A DNA stretch of 64,000 bases from Opisthorchis felineus (lineage: Eukaryota > Platyhelminthes > Trematoda > Opisthorchiida > Opisthorchiidae). A program made the position numbers and the translations under genes. The stretch lies in the NCBI GenBank assembly GCA_004794785.1, contig SJOL01006503.1:132395-196394 (forward strand), in the 5' to 3' direction. Below, piece by piece: positions 1 to 15,800 of this stretch (position 1 is the first letter of the stretch; each line of letters starts with the position of its first letter). The notes under the pieces are model-generated. The model had not been told where the DNA came from, did not search any database, and worked only from the letters and a program-made list of their open reading frames with translations.

Positions 1-869
1 GTTCTTCTGTACATTCTGTGGAGTAAATTCAAATGACGATATTTATTTCAAATGCAAACCCTTAGTACTTCAAGATGGGTACAAAAAATAAATGAACAAG
101 GCGTGCATAATTTCAGTCGCTAACTCTCCTGCGACAACGCACACCACATCACAGCTAAACAAATAAGTGCGTGCATATCACTTACTGAATTCTCAATGGT
201 GCAGTTAAATTAACCAATAAAGCAAACTTTAGCTAATTATTCGGAAAATATGAGGTCCCCTGGTCCCATAAGGACCTTCGTTGCAAGGCCGGATAAGTTA
301 TTGCAGATGATTATGTGCCCAGACATTTCCCAAGCAAACGAATGAATAGTGACTTGGTTAACTTAATCACGTAACCACCATACTGGCCACATCAAAGCTC
401 TGTCAAGATAGCAACGCGATTTGGCTCACAGTAATAACCGGTCAGCTCACAGAAAAATCTAGGCTGTATAATCCTATGCTGACAAATTCAACTCTTTTAT
501 GGATTCTTCGTAGCTGGGTTTTGAAAGATATTAGAGACCACATAAATTAGTTACTGCCTGGGATTTCTCAGTGGCCTAAGCTGGGTTATGAAACGGTCTA
601 ACGCCCAAAGGACTGAGGCAATAGGGCGCCAAAATTCTTCGTTTCCAGATGTTTTACAATTACGAATCGTTCGTCTAAATTTAAAAGCTTTATATCTGCC
701 ATTCATAAAATTTGACAATGAATATACCACTAACGATGACTGATCCATGGCTTTAGCTAAAATGAAAACCCAAATCATGCAGATGTACCTGATAAAACGA
801 ACCTGATTTCTAACAAAGTGGACCAATGTATTCTCAACTTAACCTCAACCTTAATCCAATGCGTTTCAG

Positions 870-890
870 ACGACAAGGCATCAGAAAATG
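870..890 (+). CDS. MEG-A micro-exon, 21 nt
   Basis: Acceptor AATCCAATGCGTTTCAG and donor GTTAGT. Reads DKASEN in phase 1. First exon recognisable in the window. Confidence 0.5.
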
Positions 891-3800
891 GTTAGTACCA
901 AAATACATTTCCCTAATGCACTCGGCGATACTGGGCACATCAATGTACTATTCCCCATATTTTGACTACATAATAGTAACACAATAAACGATTAACCGCA
1001 AAATGTGAATAATCGTGCATTGGAGGTCTCGTAAACCAAAGCAGAGTGAGTAACTGTGTTGCATGTTGTATTAGGCGATAGTCTAAGTAACTCTTGCAAG
1101 TACTAAAAAAAGCTGGAAAGAAAATGTTTTGCAAGTTTAAAGACGTAGTTCATTATTGTGTTCAGCAATGTAAAATCCAAAATTTTTGTTTCAGCGCTTA
1201 TCGTAAGACAACTTCGTAAGTAACTAACATGTATTGTACAATTACCTGTTTGCGAAATCTGCGGAAAGAAGCAGGTTGAGAACAATTAAAATGTTTAGAT
1301 TTAGAAGCCTCCTGTGTAATTACAGTAATGTCGAGTATGTTTTTAGCAGTTGGGGTCTTTTTGAGCACAACAATTTGAGAACATGATTTGGATCTTTGAC
1401 GAACCCAGGAAGCATATTGTTTTACATCTTTCATGTACAGAGGTTAGCACTCTTCAAAGAGATTCTTGGAAAATATTTTTATTAATTAGGGCGCCCGAGA
1501 ATGGTGCGCTGGCCTAGGAAATGAGCAGGACAGTAGATTAGAAATATACGGCAATTTGGAAAATAAGGATAGCCAGCATCAGTAATTGGGTATTCTGAAC
1601 ACTTTCTCCGTTTTTTCACCAACATCGTTAAGCAGTTGAAGTGCCTTAAACTTTGCGTTATGCCCAAATCCCGAAAGTTGTTATCTATTCAGGTACAGCT
1701 AATGTTGTGCCACTACGGAAAAGTCATTGATTTTAGTGATAATGACCTAGTTACTTCAATAACAAGTGTAATTCACGTCAAAATGCTCCGCATATAAGAG
1801 TTTTTGTTTACGGGATGAGCAGGAAAACCTGTATAGCGCGCACTAATATAATCTGTTTTTGTAGCTAAATGGTTGGCAGAAATTCCATTGGTCCAAAACG
1901 ACTTTTGTATATCCTCAAGGATAGTAGGACTTATAGCTGTCCAGATAGTTCGTGATCTAAGTTATTTGACATCGGCAGTTTTTATTATTCAGGGGAATAT
2001 GAACAAGAATAAACACACAGGCTACAAACCGTTTACGTATTTAAAGATAAAAACAAGCCATCATTCTAATTCCATTCTCCAATCATGTCATCAGTAATAT
2101 ATTTTCGGACTGCAAAAGTTTTTACAAACAGCCCTTCTTGTGGGCTCCTAAGATATTGGCTCTTTCATGTTATATTCTGTCAGAAGAAGCTTAAACGTCT
2201 GATGGATCAAGCTACTACTACTGGCATAAAATGGCATCGCAGCATACTGCCTCCAACTTTTATTTATTTTTTTTTGTTTGGCACTAGTCCATGGGTGATT
2301 ACATGGTCAAGTTCAAGTCTACAAGTCTGTAGTGCATAGGTGGAAAATACTCGTCTTTAGGAGGCAGCCTTCTAAAATAGATGTATGCTCTCGAGAAAAA
2401 AGCACGTTCCATCGTATATAGTAAATGTTGCATAAGATTACTGATGAAGTAGTATAAAACCACGGTCGTTACCGCAGGACATTTTAGGTTATTTCTTATT
2501 TAGCCAGTGCGATGAGGTTTGATAATTTTGTCATTACAATACAAAACACACTTTACATAGGAATGGATAAGGAATATCGCAGTAAGTTCTACCATAGCCG
2601 CCCACCTGTCGTTTGTCTCCAAGTGAAACCTGTTCGCACGGAGAGCGTATGAAATTGGATGATATGTCAGGCTTTGGAAATAGGCTGACATTTAAAAGAG
2701 AAGATGTAGATAATGCACCGCTAGGAAATAAGTTGATAGGTTTTGCAGAAGCTTAATATTACCCATGATACATTTTGAATGTTATCGCGATATTTATTTA
2801 GCTCATTTTTTGTTTGAAATTTTTCCCATATTCATGAAAAATAAGCCTATCATTCGTTGCAGCCGCGTATAGCTCGGTAACCGAAACTTTGATAATGGTA
2901 AAATTGCACACACCCAAACAAGATTCGAGGATAGATTTTGAGCTGAATCATTTTGCGTCTGTAGAAAATGAATTACCTTAAGAATACAAAAAAGTGTTTG
3001 CGCTATTCACGGACTATTTTATCTTAGCTCCGCTTATCTGGAAGTCATAAAAATCTTTCAAAAAACCTGGCGAAGTAGAAAATGCATGCTTTAACTTTTT
3101 CAAATTTTCTTCGCCTAAGAATTTCGTTTTTTATCATGTTTACTAGTTTATTCATACTCCTCCTTTTGATCTAGTTCTCTTATTTGTGGCGCAGATGGTT
3201 TGCAGTTAGTCATTACATGAGATTAAAGAGAGTAACCGCTAACATTGTTGGTTATTGGTGTTTTAGGGAATGCGGATGCATTCTACACAATCACATACTC
3301 CGTGGTCGTTTAGTAGTGCGGATTTATGCGGACAGTGATTCGCTGTAGTTAAGGATATCCGGCATTGTATTGTGAAATTCCTAGCCCATAGCTACTGAAT
3401 AGTACAACTGTTTCAACCACTGCTGTTACAACTGAGGGAGCAAAACATATAACAGTCAAACGTTTTGGTTTCGGGAATGAGCGCGAGTTTTATTCATCTG
3501 TGAAAATGTCTTACAAAATTGACCGGTGTAGTTGGTTTACATATTTAACACCATGTTAGTCAGCCTACATTGTTGTGCACAATAGCCTCACTTTACACTA
3601 TACCTGTGGTGCCCAGGCTGTTACTGTGTACAATGCGTTTAATATTTAGGTAACCATAATGTGCCAATTATACTAAAATTTTGTCCCTTATACAGCTCAC
3701 CTTATGCGACCCCTTAAGTATTAAGCTGAACAGCCATTAAAATGATTGGCTTCTGATATGGAGGAGACAACCGGTTGCATGTTGATATTACATGGCCCTT

Positions 3801-6800
3801 AAATTTATGCAGGACACAAGTAAAACACATGTCATTTAAAACCGCTGGTCTTCTTTATAGAACACGCAGCAGAAGAATTTTTTCACTGTATTGCAATTTA
3901 AATACCAACGTTTTTACACATGATTTGCTCAGAATATACTCGAAGTACGTTTACCAGCCTATCCATAAACTGAACATTCAACAGTTAAAAATTGCTTTAA
4001 AATATCATTTATGGAGAGCCAAGTTTGATAATAAATCCAACAGATCACAAGGTTTTGCATTTATATGACCAACGACCTAAATTATTTTCCATCACACCTG
4101 CCCAAGCTTTTCACGGATTCATTTGATACGCAAATGACAAATCAATAAACTGTTGTCCGCTATTATCATGAAGATGTTTGAAAAATCACTATCACTCGCA
4201 GAATTATATAGCTGCGTCCAATGAAAGGCTAAAAATTTCAAATCCAGGTGGTAAAATAATTCATTAAATGGGCAAATATTATCGACTTTGTTTCTTTACT
4301 TAAGCACGCAGAATGTGCACTGCCGTCTGATGTAATTTTAACCTCATGATTAGTTTTGCTACCCAAACACACTGCTGAAAGTTTAAATTAATTAAATGAA
4401 TAACCTGTGGCAACTTACCTGTATAACAAACGAAAAACACAGCAAAAGCATTCGAAGGAAGCGGACAACCTTTCCACATACTTCGAGTTAAACCACGCGT
4501 TAAAAACACATGTTTCAAAAACCTCTATTTGGTGCTGCCAAAACAAATATTATACGAACGACCCTGAGTCAACTGATTATGGAGCAAATGAAACAAAAAT
4601 TAAAAAACTGACTTATAAAAATCCTGCAATTCATATAAAACCAGGGTTTTTTCTAGGTTTACCAATATCCAGGCTTATTATATACGAAGGATGCCATCAG
4701 TCCCCTCAAAAATTAGACCGGCCAAGTTTTTTTTATTCTGGTGAGTATTGTACCAGCAAACGTGCACATAATTTCATTTCGACGGCATGAAATAGTAATT
4801 TAAAATATCTTGGATGATTAAAAGATAGATATGTTGTGGACGCTCACGTCCAAAGTCAATATTATAATGTACATTGTTTGGCTGTTGATGGAGTATTCTG
4901 AAATAATGTTTAGATAAAACATGAAATAAAGCGCTGCAGGGTTTTTTGTTAAACTCAACATGAACGTCAAAATGTTTGATTAGCTTTGCAACCCGTCATG
5001 AGACTACGATTGCCACCACCATGCTTGACAAACCTGTTACTCAGATTATTGTTTTCGTATCATTAAATTACGCTCCCCTGTGCATACATTTTGCTCTCTG
5101 GCAAACTACATGACGCCTGTTAGAAACCACTGTCAAAAATTTGCATGCCTTTTGCTACTTCCTCTGCAAGTGGGATTCTGTGTTAGGAGGTCGTCTAAAA
5201 CCGTCGGCCTAAATAACAAAAATCTCAAAGCGTATGATCAATGGAGCATTTTGCAAGGAATTTGCGTTGTGCAGTAAAACAGCCGGTAAATTAATTAGGT
5301 GATTTTAGGTTGATATTCCTAAGCGTTAAGTATCGTGTTACAACAAGAAGGAAAATGTCAATCATAATTATACAACATTTCAGCAGGATTACTTATAGCG
5401 CTATTGAATTTTACGACACTTTTGAGTTTCTATCAGGAATACAAGCTGGATTTGGATTTTAGAGCATTCCAAACACAATATCATATCCGTTGTTTTATCG
5501 GATTTTTGACTCACATTTGCAAAGGAATCCTTCGTCGCGGTAAGTTTAAAACAGTTTCAGCATTATTTTCAAGCACGGCTTATAGTTAGACACGGTCACC
5601 TTTTGTTTTGTTGAAAGGTCTACTGCAGATACACTTATTCTCCGATTAATCCAAGAATACAGTTTGTAACAATACCAGGTACAGGGAAGAAATAAATAGC
5701 CCCATTGTATTTTTGTCATATTCCACCTCAATGTAAATGTTCATGATTGCGTGCAGCAATTTGTCACTAATAAAGTACAAAATTTGCGGTAATCTGAACT
5801 CATATTTTGCCCATCTAACGCACAAAATAATAACTTTGCTACTTGCAGAAGCTCACCTGGGTAAGTTTTCACTCCTCAGAGCTGTGTTCCATTCGCTAAC
5901 ATATAAGACGCTGTTATATTTCCATTGATATCCCAGTTCCAGAGAATTATTGACCAACCATTCTGTCAATCATTTTTTGCTTACCAAAGACAGGTATTGG
6001 CAGGTTTATTTGCATGCTCTCTAAAATGTTACAATAATCAATGAATGCTTCATTCACATTCCTAATTGAGACATCTGCCAGTAGGTATTTCGTTCGAAAA
6101 ATCATGAATTTAATGTTCAGTCAAACAAACATTAATGTAGAATGGTAATCTTTCTGGTTAAATCTAAACCTATATATGGATATACACATCATTCTTATCC
6201 TAAACTGTTGTGACATTCAAAAATGGCGGATACAAAGTATAATCGCACAAGAGTCTTTTACTCAGCCGGTTATGTCCGCAACTAGAGGGAAATAGTATAT
6301 AGAATCTCTAGTATTCTAACGAATGCCTGTTATGCACAATCAGGCCTATAATTAAATGCAAAGCAAATAGTACAAAGATTATGCAGTTAAACTGAACCCA
6401 TTGGGTTGTTTGTCTATCCAAATTTAGAAAAATACTTTACATTCCAAGGTCATATTCTCTTCTACTTGTCGCTTGTGTTACGATGTTCATGGAAGAACGG
6501 GGTCTATGTGGTGAATCAGCATACGCATGGTTAATGACTGCAATCTTTTGCAGTCTAACTTCAGCGATTAGATCGAAATAGCTAAAGCCCGTAGTATGTT
6601 GAAACTTAGACAACCTAGTGAAGTAACTTTAGCAATATGACTGATTCGTAAGGTTAACCGATGTCACCGATACTTTTTGTTTAGTTTGCCTAGGTAATGA
6701 TATAAGTTTTGATTAAATGCTGCATATTCCTGCTTGAAGTACAAACATCCCGACAGCGCCGAAAATTGCTGAGCCTTGCTTCACCTTAGATTTAATAATA

Positions 6801-9800
6801 TGGTTGGAAGCAAAAATTTTGCCTGCCACCAAAAGCATCCTTCACCGAACAGCTAGTAGAATAACGTGGTTTTTTGTTAACAAGTTTGCAGAATCTGGGA
6901 ATGGTGCACAATCTTACATTAAAGTACCCCAAATTGTGCTCTCATCCGGTAGGTCAGAAATGCCATTGGGGAACGCTTTATTCTAAAAATGGTGAGGGCC
7001 GTTGGTAATGCTTGTAATTAGAAGGATCTGTACAGCAGTATAACCGGCACAACGGTAAGGTAGAAATTAAGCGCGTCCAAGCACCACTTGCACAACAACT
7101 GCTTGTCAACCATTAAACACGCCTGAAGATAGAACGCAACAATTTATCGACTTTGAAATTGCAAAATGTTTGTTTCCTTCAATTTTGAATTTGTCGTTTG
7201 ATAATTTTTGCAAATTATTTGATAATTTGAGCATTTAAATAACCACAAATATCGCTTGCGTACCCAAAGAGACAAATAGCTGTCATATATTTGAACGTGC
7301 ATTATTATTGTTTCGGTTTCTAAGGCCCGATAGGTTGCGTGCAAAATCAGAAGCAAAGTTAGCAGCAGTGCCTGATATTTTTTGTCGATTTTGTGGTAGT
7401 ACGTTTTTGTACCGCTTCCGCAACCAACAATGGGGTAAACTCCATTTCGCATTTTATTTAGACCATTGCCAAATTAAGAAGCTTTTTATAAAATGTGTGT
7501 AAAAGTTTTCCACGTGGCAACTAGGGCAGATCAAACCTCAGCCAAGAGATTTCATTATGAGCATAATAGAGCATTATTACCGTTTGAAGGATTCCTTTTC
7601 GTGTCACGAATAAAGGCGGGTTTCCAAAAAAAATTCCGGTGATTTTTCCACGTCTGTGTTTAGTTGCATTTTGAGAAGTGTAGCCAACCCTTGCAAACAT
7701 AGCCCGTAGTGCACGGGTCCGTTAAGGTGGTATATGTTCTGCATTGTAACAAAATGCTACGTTGACAATGAATAGTTCCATGAAACTTTAGAGCCATCAA
7801 ATTGCTTTCAATTACCTGGTGATAGTGGGATTTTTACCTGCCCCTACAAAGTACTGTTCTTTGACCTTAAACGTTGGTTTTTTGTCTTCTACGTTGATAT
7901 TATAGCTCCTTAGCTTGAGGTTCCTTGAAGTTGATTTACAGGTGTACTTTGGTTATAGTGAGGATGATACATTCACATGACATTATTGTATATTAGGACT
8001 TTAAAATAGCTCATCCTACGTGTTGAATAAATTGTTATGTTTCAGCCAGCAGGGATACCGGGAGCAGACGTGAGCGCAATTTCTCAGATGCTAGCCCAGA
8101 TTATTTAAATATATCTACTACCATGGAGTTGCGTAGACATTTTCAAGGAGCTTCTGGTTGGTAATAGAGGACAAACCTTTATTATTTAGTTGACAAAACA
8201 AATAGCTTTAAAATTGTGGTATACTTGGCTTGCGAATTGTTATGCGCCAAATTTGCATCAGTGTGCCTGAAAAAGATGATGAATTTGCTAAACTTATCGT
8301 CACATGTTACCTTTCGTGCAGCTGATTCAACGTGTGGTACGTACTTGGTTCACAACTAATATGGTCTGTAAAAGTTCATTATATGCTAGTACCTTTAGCA
8401 ACCTAAAACAAATTTTTGACACGCATTTTGAATTAAATCAGTAAGAAATTCACAAACGGAACTTTAAAGTCAAGCGCAAGAATGTATTAAAGCCTATAAA
8501 GATCGGTGATATGACGGTTACTTGTCGCATTAAACGTCATATGCCAAATAAGTTGTCAGTGCTGTTTCCAAAATTCTGTGTTCAGCATCATTGGCACAAG
8601 ATCTAGCTTCAAAAAGTTAAAGTGTGTGGCTATTTTAAACAAAAGTTTACACAACTAAACATTGTGTAACTCTAAACGTAGTGATTTTTATTAATTCAGA
8701 TTTGCACAGCGTGCGCTAATGCAAACGTATTAGGACTTGACGCGCAAGTCAGATATTCAAAGCCCAAAGCCAGGTACAGCCAAGATTGTTCATTGCCAAT
8801 GAGCTCCAGTAAACCTCAATCACGCAGGTAATGCTTCGGCACTTCTTAGTGAGCCCGCCAAAATAGAAGTGCGAGAAATTTCTGAGGACAGTACACAGGA
8901 AACTGATGGAACTTTGTTAGGGATGACCGCCACTTAGGCTTTCGAGTTCGCATAATGCATTGAAATTAAACGCAACTTCTGCGACTAGGGCTCTAAATTT
9001 ATAGTAAATGAGCTCATCTACTCTGAAAATCATTTGAAAGTTTTGCGCACAAATCTATGCAAACTTCACACAGATAGCCTCTGGCTTCTTGAGGCGCTTT
9101 AAACATTGATTATGTGCATACTTATTACTGTTCACTGACTTTTGGTTATTTCAGATTTGGCTTTGTTGTGTTACAGCATCTGCAGTGAAAGCCTCGGTCC
9201 TCATTGGTTAATTGGTTTTATGCAAATGTAGAGAACCATTTTAATTCGTTGCGCAACTTTTTGAAAAAGTTCTGGTTTACATTGGCTCACGGAGGATAAA
9301 TTTTAAAAAATAAAAAGAAATATATTCACCATATTTTACGATCAGATCTTGGAAACGAAGGACAGCTGGGTGAGTTTTACCTGTATATAACCTATCTAGA
9401 AATATGTGCACAATCCTACATGCGCACTGATTTCGTCTATGTAATGGGTGGATGGCACACTATGTACCTATATGTGAGGCAGATTTCAGAATGTAGTTAT
9501 CTTAGAATCAAAAGTGTGACTATAGTTTACAACTTCACAGTCTACTTGGGACGTTGCTTACTTTTCTGTAGTGTGTTTATCATCTTAAGGCTGCAGTTAG
9601 CGCACTGTCATTACCTGGCAATTATGCCAACATCTGGATGCCAACAAAAAGTTAACGCTGAAAAATATATACACTCATATTTGACGTATATTTACTGGGA
9701 ACTTGGTAATCATTAAACGTTTTCGAAAAGTAGTGGATGAATGTCATCCCACTTTACTACAGGTATAATTCAGTTAAATATCCAAGTGATTCAGAAACGC

Positions 9801-12800
9801 ACTAGGTTTGCAACGCTTGGTAAAAGTGTATGATTCAGTATTATGGTATTAGAACGTCTGACCATAAATAAAAAGGTGAGCTAATAGGCCGCTAGAACTA
9901 CGTGTTTCAAGGCTCCTACATAGAGATATATCTCCGCAGAAAATGTAGAGCAGTACTTTAACGGCGTCTACAAAATATACGTTAATGAAGAAATTGATAT
10001 TGTGACAAAAACCTGGAACTAAATCAAACGGTGGCATATTACAATGCGAAACAGTTCAGCTATTACCCAATGCTCTGTTTTGGCAATTTACGCAGAAAAC
10101 TCATGTGTTATGCGCATGATAAATGACATGCGCATGATAAATGAGTACTCGCAATAAACCAAAGACCGCACTCTCTCTCTCGATTTGTTCTCACATCCGT
10201 TTTCTCATCTCGCATCCAGCCAGTGATATAAAGGAGGAATACTAGAAAACGTGAGTCTGTTTCGGGGGTTTCTGAAGGTGGCATATGCCGACGCAGTTAA
10301 TTATCTGGTCGCAGCAACAAGAACAACATGTATAACAGCGCCAACGTTAAAAAGATTACCCACAGTACCACGTTGTATTATATTGGTCACTATCGCTGAT
10401 AGTTTTCTAACGAGCCCTAATCAAAACCGGGGAAACCCGCAGGATTGTTCCATTATTGTCAACTAACGTTTTATTGGCTTAACATCAAATAGAGTTATTA
10501 GAGCATATAAAACATGCTACACATTTTACGTTCAAACCTACATCCATATTTACCCAACTTAAATTCTCCAGTTATCAGAAGAAATTTGAGAATTGCCGGT
10601 CACGAAAGCTTGCTTTACTTCGGTCCCAATATTTCAATAATTCAGATTTCTCGGTTGAAGTTTTGCTACCTAAGCGACCCTTTGAATTAAGCTAATGGCA
10701 TTTATATACACTAATCAAAATTTAGGTGCAACATATAATATTGATGTTTCCACAGCTTTAGCACCATAGTAACACAGTATCAGATTTTGTGTGGTGAATT
10801 ATTCGACAGAGCTTAAGTCTACGCCATTTAGAAGGAGCAATTATACACTACACAAGAGAATATTTTGTGCAATATCGAAAGATTGTAGAAAGCGAGAGAT
10901 GCTGTTATCAATAAAAGGCAGAAGAATTGTGGCTGACAGAAAATTTCACCAATAAGTTTCAGGTGAACTCTGGGAAATCCCTCATCTGTATGCTCAACAT
11001 GTTGTGCAGTAGGGGGCTTTTTCGAGAAGATTCTTTTCTAAACAATATTGGTTTCGTAAACCCTGTATTAGGTCACGTCGCAAAAAACATTTGTTTTTTT
11101 CCAATTAGAGTGTGTCAGCTAATTAGGCAAAGATATCGAAATTTTGGTCCTTAGTTTTGCTACTTATTCATAACCAAACACGACGTGCATTTATAAGGTG
11201 ATCTTTTTAGCCAGCTTGCGACAGCCGGCCTTCTATTCAGCTTTTCTAGGTATCGATATAGGTTCTGATGAAGAGTTGTGTATGCCTCCTCAGAGTGCAA
11301 ATATCCCGACCGCGCTGAAAATTTTTCAGGTTTGCTTTGCCTCAAATTTTTCAGCCACCCTTCTGCTGTGAGTAGATTTGCACTATAATATTTCTTGCCC
11401 AACAAGATATCCGTTTACACTCTCAACAGGTTTCATCAAAAACTTGACTGGCACCTTCCACTCAGTCTTTGGTAATAATGACCGTAATGTAGTATTTGGT
11501 AGGCATTCATTTTAACACCGGACGTATCGGATAAATTTTAGTAGACTTTCGTGCAGGTTCAACCTAGCATAATTCTCAAAGCCACCACTCCTAAATAACT
11601 CATCGTCAGATAGAAAACTAGGCATTTTAATAAAAATGCTTCTCCAATATTATACGTCCTATTGGCGTAGAACAAAAATCCTGCCTAACTGGGGGACAAT
11701 GTTTAAGTTAGGAATTCAGAGCTTACTTCGGGTAGTCTGTAAAGATTTTTCTTCAGAAGCAGCAAATGAAAGCGTCTTCTTCCAAATTTTTAACAAATCG
11801 AAAGTGGAAAGGCATTATCCATGAAAACACATCATTGAAACGCGAATCGGAAGTCATGGTCTGCATACATCATTGTGTAGTAAAATTTATTATTTTTGAA
11901 CATCTTGTGGAAAGCAATCCACTTAGGGAACAATCAAAGAGCTTGTGCTGGAAGAAATCATAAGCAAACTTCAGGATCTGTCCCTGCAGATGCACGCAAA
12001 TTTTTAGTATTCCTTCTTATTACCACAACTTAAACCCCAAGTTATATTCCTATGCAAACCTCAGTGGGCGGAATATTTGCCTAGGCTAAAAAGGGTGCTA
12101 TTCATTAACTGCGCTACTGAGAACTCCATTTTCCGTGTCCCGATATTTCCAAAACAATCAGAGAAAACATCCTGCCTATTGTAAGCCCATGCTGTCTGTT
12201 TGAGGCAATTCGCATTGACAGTGATGACACTGCATGTTCCTTCCTGGCAAAGCAGTCTATCAAACGGCCGTGGATATCCTCAGGACGCGATTCGGTAGGT
12301 GAAGCGACGTAGCACAGTCGTTCATGAATAAACTACTGGTTGGTGGGTACATTGCTCCTGGAGTCTTCCTCCAACCCTAGAAGATATACTGACCAAGCAG
12401 ACAAAGTAGGTTTAAAGCACTCACATTCTAGAAAACTCCGCACTTACGTCATGACCATGAAAACTCGTATTACTTTCCCTCACTATTCACAGACTCATAA
12501 CCTTTCATTCTGTGAAATGTTTACTATCCTGCCCCAGCCCAAAAAACCGAATAGACTTGAATGCCTAGATCCTAACCGCAGAGCCTATGTGTGTCAAGTT
12601 TCCACAAGTTTTGGCGTCTCAAACTGCAACCAAAAACATCACCATCTGCCTCGGGACACAGTGAATGGGGAAGAAGGTTATGGCAGGTGCTAAAGTCAAA
12701 TGAACTTTGGTTGGGGGTCCCAGCGGCTACCATGGGTTCGTTGTAGTTCGCTGGTTGGACCAAGGCCATTGTATTACCTCATACTCTGTTGAACAACGGT

Positions 12801-15800
12801 TCTGATGCCAACTTACTAACGCCCAAGGTGGCAAAGCACTTGCAAGGGGGAGAAGGTAACTCGCAAAGAAGTATCATCGGTAAATGGCTCCGACATCAAA
12901 GATTCCATGACAGTCAGCTGTGTCATACAGTCTTTGCTTGACATGTATGTTGTGAACGTCGACTTTGTCTATATTATCGGTTCACTTCCCACCATCAAGG
13001 CTTTAATCCAGGATGATTTGCTGCTAAGGAAATGGACGGACCTTGCGGATATCCATCCTCTAAGAATTCGTAGGAGTAACATCTCAATTTTTTAACAACT
13101 GACGTTTCAGAGGCCCACTGTGTTATCGAGCGACTTGCGGCTCTTCTACACATCCAAACGTGTATCTAGCGGCCTTCATATAAGCAATTTCCGGACCAGC
13201 CCTCCATTAAGGACCCGAACGAATACAAGTGAACTGCCGTAGTACGGAATCCAGTTTTGAGGATCACCTACAGAGGATGTTTGAATCGGAGTTCAACGAA
13301 AGTAATAACAAATACATCACTGTCACTGGAGAACAAGGAAAGTATACAACCACCGAGCAGTCTGTTAACTGGATGGACGGCCACAATCAGGTGCCGCTTC
13401 TTTGAGAGCTCAACTAAAAGGGCCTAACTTGTAGCTTGTATATAGCGGAGAAACACCTTGAATATTTGAAAGGTCGCTTGTTAAAGGATGGAAGCCTCCT
13501 TGGACACTACACGAAGACGGAAGAAAGGAGAATGCAAGTTGATCACTAGTTCGTTGAACAGAAGTCTTGCGCTTCATCCCGCATCATCCCGTCTTCAGAA
13601 ATCGAAAGCCTGCGAAGGTTTGCATAGTTTTGTATCAGTGGAATCTCTCGGCACAGCGAAAAATAATTTGTGAACACAATTCGATGTTGAACTCTGACGG
13701 ATTGCGTTTGCATAAGTGGATAAGCAACAATCCGGAAGTCTTGAATACCACCCCTATCAGTGAGCAAGCATGCAAGCTAGTTGACATCCCCATTTCAGAT
13801 TCGAGTTTGTACGAGTCACTGGATCTGTGCCGGTTTACCAAAACTTACTGCTTCCGATTGAGGTCAATTTAGCAGCAAGCCAAGCGACCAAATGTGGCAT
13901 ACGTTTCTGCATTAGCCCTCTTTATGACCCTCTCGGATTCGTGGCCCTGCTACTAGTTTAACACAAATGATTATTACAACGATTACAACAGTTACAATGA
14001 TTATTACAAAAGATTATTACAACGACAACGCAGTTACGGGACTATATGCCGTAATTTTTTCAATCGACAGATCCCGTGTTTCCCTTACAAAGCTTGTTAC
14101 TATACCGCATCTGGTATTGCAAGCTGGCGTCTTGTCCGTAAGGTTAAAGTCCCACGTACTGAGGGAATTGAATTTGAAAACAGACAGTACTTGCTTGTGG
14201 ACCAATCCCATGGTCGTGCTTCATTATATCTATATCAGAACGCCCAACTATAGAAATTTCGTCACTTATAGGCTAAGATTCACTCACGAAAATACCGAAG
14301 TGTCTTAGTCGAGGCATGTGACAAGACAAAATATTCTAGATCAAGCATCGAGGGGAGTCGCTGTTTGCCTCATAGACGTTTTAGACGTTTGGTCGCATGG
14401 CTAAGTGTTTCTACAGAGCTCAGAGCACATAAGGACAAAATTGATTGTTGAATTTCTTGCCAGCCTTACACCTGGCCTCAACTTTAAGAAGTCGGACGTT
14501 TCGGACAGTACATTTGTAAGATTCAGCATTTGACAACCTGCTTTCTTACAGTGTTTCATGGACCAGGCTGAAACGAGCCATTGGATGGACGACGCAATTC
14601 AACTTGTACCTTTGCGTAAAGTCAAACAAATAAGAAAAGCTTATAATCTCACTTGGTGCTCCGGAGCTTGATGAATTGAGAGCAGCAGAATGTTCAATGT
14701 TGCAATACGTATAGTTGCACGGCTTTCATCAATTATATAATCCTCTCATCGAAGAATCACGTCTCGGTGCGACCCAGAAATTGAAGTCGGCTTACACTTT
14801 GCTTAGACTCTCTCCAATGCTTCTTTAAAGAGTAGTACTTGTCCCTGGAGGACTGCAAAATGGTGGTCTGTCTTAACCCTGCAGACATCTTATCATAATC
14901 CCTAGTCGACAGCTCGTGACAAATTGCTTGATTGGACACCACCGTGAGTTTGAAGGACATGGGCGCATCGCATGCTCTAGCTGTTCTGCGTCAAAAATTT
15001 CGGGTTGTCACGGAAATAGCCGCAGTTAAACTGCCTGTGCGTAGGTGTTTGTCATGTAAAGTAAGGGCGATGAAACCAGCGGAACAGCTGACAGCAATCT
15101 TGCCAGCCTGCAGGGTTGGACCCGATTAAAATTTTGCCACCACCAGTATGGACTGATTTGGTCCCTTTTTGTACGCTACTTACGACGCTGTAGGAAGCTA
15201 TACGGCTGCTTCTTATGGTAGTGACTCATTCGTTATCGACTGACTTCTTCCTTCAGACGCTTTTCTTTCGTTAACCGCCGTGGCTCACCAAAGTAAACCT
15301 CCAGTGACCAAGAAAGTATCTTAGTTGGCGCTGAAATAGAACTTCGGCAACTTCTAAAATTGTAAATTGCGATCCTGGTAACAAGAGGATGCTAACCGAA
15401 GGGATCGATTGGTTTTTATTCCATCACATAGCTGTCACTGCGAGGACGTATCGGAGCGTCAGATACGATCTATCCACCAAGTGCTGAGTGGGGTCTCCCG
15501 AGAGCAAGATTTGACTAACGAAACTTTGTCAAGTTTCCTCACTGACGTGGGGCTTATTTCAACTAATAATCCACTGGCATCTGTCTAAGACGATCCAGAC
15601 TCATTAAACGTGCCGAACTCAAGTCACTTGCAGGGACAGCTCGATTTGTCAGGTGATGTTACCAATATGCGCGATAGATATCTCCAATGTTGGAGGCAGG
15701 GTTGAGTGCGGGCTTATACCCTTTTGCGGCGATGGTTGAATGAGCAAATTACTCTTTTACAGATGCGGCAAAGTTGGATACGAAGCCGTAGAGGTCTTTA

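Noticed and set aside
1865..1906. 42-nt + strand exon after a strong GTTTTTGTAG acceptor
   Set aside because: Donor GTATAT is weak, and joining it to the next MEG-A exon would create TGA.
4407..4790. 127-codon + strand ORF
   Set aside because: Low-complexity, Lys/Asn/Thr-rich reading of AT-rich DNA, with no splice or start context that supports it.
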